Shown piece after piece: positions 60,001 through 64,000 of a stretch of DNA of 64,000 bases. Each line of letters starts with the position of its first letter. The stretch's first letter is position 1. The stretch is from Cyathus striatus. Lineage: Eukaryota > Basidiomycota > Agaricomycetes > Agaricales > Nidulariaceae. The notes under the pieces were generated by a model. It did no database searches. It saw only the letters and a program-made list of their open reading frames with translations, and was not told the origin of the DNA. Where the stretch lies: assembly GCA_025738555.1 (NCBI GenBank), contig JAOVFP010000016.1:3472001-3536000 (forward strand). Reading direction: 5' to 3'. Made by a program: the position numbers and the translations under genes.

Positions 60001-60172
60001 CTACTTACGACACGACTGGGACGAATCCTATTATCTGCCGAGACGAGAACGAGTCTAGAGTCCACCCGAATCCCTTTTCCTTCCCTCGTTGCACTGGCCA
60101 CTCTACACAACAACAACCGCAACTACCCCAAATACCATTCCCATCCAGCGACCACGACTACCAACTACAATC
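57091..60172. other. Gene-poor stretch with uncertain short frames
   Basis: Overlapping open frames around 58333-58837 on the plus strand, one ending GIPVGIGVSGRLGLKLEGL (58562-58837), have somewhat protein-like composition but no recognised family. I cannot splice them into one gene. The final 280 bp hold a pyrimidine-rich tract and the leader of the gene at 60173. Confidence 0.35.
59885..59955 (+). promoter_or_regulatory. Pyrimidine-rich promoter tract
   Basis: An almost uninterrupted C/T tract lies about 220-290 bp upstream of the ATG at 60173. CT tracts just upstream of transcription starts are common in filamentous fungi. Confidence 0.4.
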
Positions 60173-61906
60173 ATGAAAGGCTGCCTCAAATCCCCCGGTC
60201 AGCGACCCCCCTTCCGCAGGACACTCAGCGTGTGCTTCGAGGAGCAAGTCTGCCAGCAGGTCTTTACTGCAGACGAGTGGGATCGCACTCCCACCGAACC
60301 CGCTAGAAAACTCTCTTATCAGTGAGTCCATTTGCATTCCGTTGATCGTTTTTGGGTCGTGTGCAGGGTTGTGCTGCTCCCGTTAGCTGCGATCCTTGCA
60401 CTGCGGTGTTCTTTCGGTGATTCATTGGATGTTTAGTGATGAATGCCATGCTCTCACTCCCAACCCCACATTCTCCTTCCCCACCTCTGCCTTCCCACAT
60501 GACCTCACACTAATCACAAATATCACAGGGACCTCCTGGAGCTGAAGGAAATCCAGCGTTCTCTTCCTATAGCGGACCAACCGCCGGATCCTATTTCTGG
60601 TAAACCACCTTCGAGGTATCTAAGGACGGTGCCTATTGGTCTTTTGCCCTTGTTGCCCCAGGAGTGCCCTACGCCTATGCCAACGATGGATGCTCCAGCT
60701 TCAGCTCCTGTGAGAGAGTATATTCCCAGGGAGCGCCCATCCCATTCCCCGCCCCGGAGCGCTTTTTCTACCTATTTCCCTCCGTCATGTACATCACCCC
60801 CAACATCACCCACCCAACCCCCGGATCAACCATTCATACCAACATGGAAACGCACCCCACTACCACACAAACCCAACCTCACACGCTGGACACCCCCTCC
60901 CCCACCGACATATATCATCCCATCCACACCCACATCCTATCTCCCGCATCTGCCACGCGCACAGCCCCCTCAGCAGAGGGAAAAACCAAAGTTCTCATTC
61001 GTTCCGCTTTTGGATGTGCCGGTGTCGGAGGTGGCTGATGAGATCGGCGAGGATGTTGATACGGAGACGGAGACGGATCCGTCTCAGCCTCCTACGCCTT
61101 CATTGACCAATGCTTCGGTCAACTCGTCGCCGATTTCGGGACCGAGCTCGACGAGCCCGAGTCCGGAGCCCCCGTTCTTCCAGCTTCCGCCCCCGACGAG
61201 GAGGCTCAAGCGGAATCCGGAGGGGTATTTCTCGAGCTCGAGCTCGTGTTCGGGGACTGATGATGAAGATGGGGTGTATCATTATCAGAGTCAGTTTTTG
61301 ATGAAGAGGGAGAGGGAGAGGGAGAATTTGAAAGGGAGGGGGAGGTTGGAGGCTGTGCCTAGTCCGCTTTTGGCGCCTCCTTCGCCGCTTGTGCTTGGTG
61401 AAGGGAAGAAGGAGAAAGAGGGGAGGAAGAGGAAGAATGTGATTGTGGTTAATGATATTGAGATTGAGATAGATGAGGAGGAAGGGGAGGGGGATACGCC
61501 TCCTGCTGGACGTAGTCCCGTTTTACATCCTAGCTTGTCGAGGCGCGAACCACCTCTTTCTCCTCAGCAAGAGAGAAGGAGCACACCACCCTCTTCACCT
61601 TCATCATCGACAATGGCCCTTCATGCACCTGTACGATTCAAACGTGCTCCACCTGCTTCTCCAACGCGAATGCGCCCATTTTCACCTACCACTCCCAAAT
61701 CGACACATCCGCCTTCGCCTACGTCGCCGCGTACCCCGGTGGGTAGGACTCAGCCTTCCAGATCCAGTGCGATGCCGATTCCTGTTCCTGTGCCGACGTC
61801 GTCGTCGTCGAGTGTGTCAGGTAGTGGAGCGGGTGGGTGTTCGCCGCAGTTTAGGAAGTGTGCTAAGGGCACGGGGGGGAGTCCTGTTTTGGTTCCTTCT
61901 GCGTAG
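60173..61906 (+). CDS. Conserved-looking protein with ordered N-terminus and disordered tail
   Basis: Two exons (60173-60321, 60529-61906) give 508 residues. The first about 110 residues look structured and are of a type I recall in other basidiomycetes: MKGCLKSPG, SVCFEEQVCQQVFTADEWDR, PARKLSYQDLLELKEIQRSL, YLRTVPIGLLPLLPQ. The rest is rich in Pro, Ser and Thr, with an acidic stretch (NDIEIEIDEEEGEGD) and many SP/TP sites, which points to an intrinsically disordered, probably phosphorylated tail. The function is unknown to me; a signalling or scaffold role would be guesswork. The 207-bp intron is long for this window. The join CA|G keeps the frame exactly within the conserved segment. Confidence 0.8.
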
Positions 61907-64000
61907 TCTTTGCCTAGGCTCTGAATGGAGGGTGGGCTAGAAGATGCTACTGTGTGTTCCTGTGGCTTCATTGAATACTGGCGTGGAAGGAGGCAGAAGT
62001 GATTTTGCAGGGGGTGTTATAGGGTGGAGATTGTGCGGGCCCGAGAGGCGTCGTGTCTGACTGGACAGGATAGGGATAAGCGAGATGGATGTTGGCTGTC
62101 GTACGACGTGCGGTCGGTATTGTTGTTTGTCGGTACGGGTGGGGAGTTTTTTTTTTCACTTCGTTTTCTTGGTTTGTACTATTACTATTATAGTTTATGT
62201 TTCGTTTATTTGCGCTCCCCCTCTTCATTTCTACTCATCCTCTTATTCTTTTTTATCTATTTTCTTTTTTTTTCCAACTCACCATTACACATCTCTACAC
62301 GTCTCGCTTTGCTCGACATGACATGACTCTGGATCGTTGACACGGATTGCATGCATACGTATATTAGCATAGCATAGCATATAAACTACGCTTTTTTACT
62401 CTTAAATTATCATTTCTTAGATCTTTTTTATGTTGGTGTAGACCTTGTCTTGATGTAGACTGTCTGGCTTTCTACTTTTTTGTTATCTACGATTGCTTTT
62501 TGTCTCTCCGCAAGAAGATTGTGGAACATACGTATTAGTATAGGTTTTTTATGTTGTTTACTTTTTTTTGGACTTTGTTTTGGGGTTATAGACCTTATTT
62601 TTGGAATCTTTCTGCTTGCTTGCTATGCACAACACCGAAATTTCCGAAAAGGCGCTCAGTGCATTAGCCGCTCTGCACTGCCACGTTAATATACCTTCTT
62701 TTCTCCGGAAAGGAACAATAAAGAAAAGATTTCCGTGAGCATTATACCCATGGGCGTTGTAAAATGTCGAGCACCTCGCCTCGATGATTCAGGCGTGCTA
62801 GATAGGAACGCATAAGCGCAGCGGTACTTTCACCATCACAGTGACTCCTACACTGCATGTAATCGTACTTCAAAATCATCCGATGCATTTGAATCCAATA
62901 GCTCGTGATATAGTAAAATTCCAAAGACACGACGGCGACGTTGCGCCAACAAAACTGAGAGGAATCATAGCGGCTGTAGTAGCGCCCCTTGGAGATTTGA
63001 AATGACATATGTCCGTGAGAACCATGCCACGCGTCTCCGTTGTTCTCACAGCATATGGTCCTGAGGCGCGCGCAAGGTTGCAACGGTGTCCTTTGTCTCC
63101 TTCAACTTCTGTGAGCGTAACATCGCCGCCACCGTGTCTTTTTGATCTTTTCGTTCCGTATCACAGTCTATTGTGCTGTTGATATTCGATTACACGTACC
63201 GCAGCCGTATAGGAGTCAGTGTGAAGTATGATAATTACCTTATCCTGAAACTTGCCTGCTGGCCTTCCACGTCTCCGTTCAAGCGAAGGAGAAGACTTTT
63301 TAACCTTCCCGTGAGCTTTTTTTGGTGGTTCACACAACCTGCTAATCCTTGAATGTTGTTAACTTCATGTAATATATTGAAGGCTCACCCGTAGAATGGT
63401 ATTACGAGAGTGGGGTTAAGTACTCGACGGAGACTCGATCAACGCCGAAGTTTGGCCTCTGTTGCGGATTTCCGCTCCGTGCATGCCACTCGCTGGGAAA
63501 CAGCTGGGAACTTTAGTCTTCGGCCTTCAGGTTTGTTGAAACGCGTTTTGACGGGTGTTAAGTCTTCCATGCAGGCATGATTCAACAACAGGTGCCGCCG
63601 AACTCACGGAAAGTGTAAATTGACAAGGGAGGCTTCGCGCAACATCCCGTTTGATAACACATGAGTTGTCGCTTGCTCATCCCAGTTATTGGTAGTACCG
63701 ACGTAGCGTACCATAACGTTAATTGACAAGAACACCACGGATGAGCGCATATATGATGTATTTTCTCATGTCATCCTCAAGAAGAAACAAACGACGTCTA
63801 TCGAAATTTCTTGCCAAGCGAGAACTGGACATTTTCTTCGCCGATTGTGGGTGCCATTGATTTTGTACAATGGTAATTGACAAGCCACCCCGCGCAGATA
63901 TCCAAGAGAATCTCAATACGCGACTTGGAGTCTTCCATTACAGGTTTGAACCATTGTGTGCCACCGACTTGCCGCACCATAATGTTGTTTGACATAGCAC
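61907..64000. other. 3' flank and gene-free end of window
   Basis: T-rich 3' flank follows the gene ending at 61906. From about 63600 to the end, motifs such as AATTGACAAG (near 63619, 63719, 63872) and GCACCATAATGTTGTTTGACA-like stretches (63708, 63970) recur. They suggest another degenerate repeat cut by the window edge. No gene is supported. Confidence 0.4.

Overview
The window reads as nuclear DNA of a mushroom-forming basidiomycete (Agaricomycetes). Genes are split by many short introns of about 48-70 nt. The gene families are typical of that class: DUF6533 and DUF6535 membrane proteins, a DUF6532 protein, a CYP63-like P450, an A-T-TE synthetase and a Plavaka transposase. There are no bacterial-type operons, rRNA genes or CRISPR arrays, and I found no convincing tRNA. 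All exon models were spliced by eye from GT-AG (and a few GC-AG) sites, protein family fit and reading frame. Family names come from recall, not from a search.

Layout. 1-9 kb: a small three-exon membrane protein (1611-2273) with a decayed partial copy behind it, remnants of a Tc1/mariner-like transposase, and a DUF6533 gene whose 5' half I could not fully splice. 9-18.5 kb: the metabolic core. Two paralogous aquaglyceroporins (9021-10501 and 17104-18500) with matching intron positions flank a 20-exon synthetase of about 1004 aa (adenylation, carrier protein, thioesterase; 11537-15580). 18.8-22.6 kb: a microbial-type PARG-like protein converges on a 14-exon CYP63-like P450 of 598 aa.

22.9-45 kb: a repeat-rich block around two DUF6535 paralogues. 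The first (25036-27415) is intact. The second (42043-44690) is dead, carrying a solo LTR and a nonsense codon. Between them lies roughly 12.5 kb that appears to have been inserted next to the intact copy. It holds a MITE, a minisatellite, a DUF6532 gene head-to-head with a Plavaka transposase, and two solo LTRs of equal length (764 bp), each with its own 5-bp target duplication. One of these LTRs sits inside the transposase. The Plavaka coding region checked is almost free of CpG, as expected after long cytosine methylation. Upstream of the block is a 1230-bp hAT-like element with 82-bp inverted repeats and a perfect 8-bp target duplication.

45-64 kb: a small proline-rich membrane protein, a single-exon F-box protein, a decayed alcohol-dehydrogenase-like gene, a 1048-bp TA-flanked inverted-repeat element, about 9 kb without genes that contains a degenerate repeat array, and a conserved-looking two-exon protein with a long disordered tail (60173-61906).

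How the genes may work together: the synthetase, the two aquaglyceroporins and possibly the P450 could form a small metabolic neighbourhood. That is inference from adjacency only.
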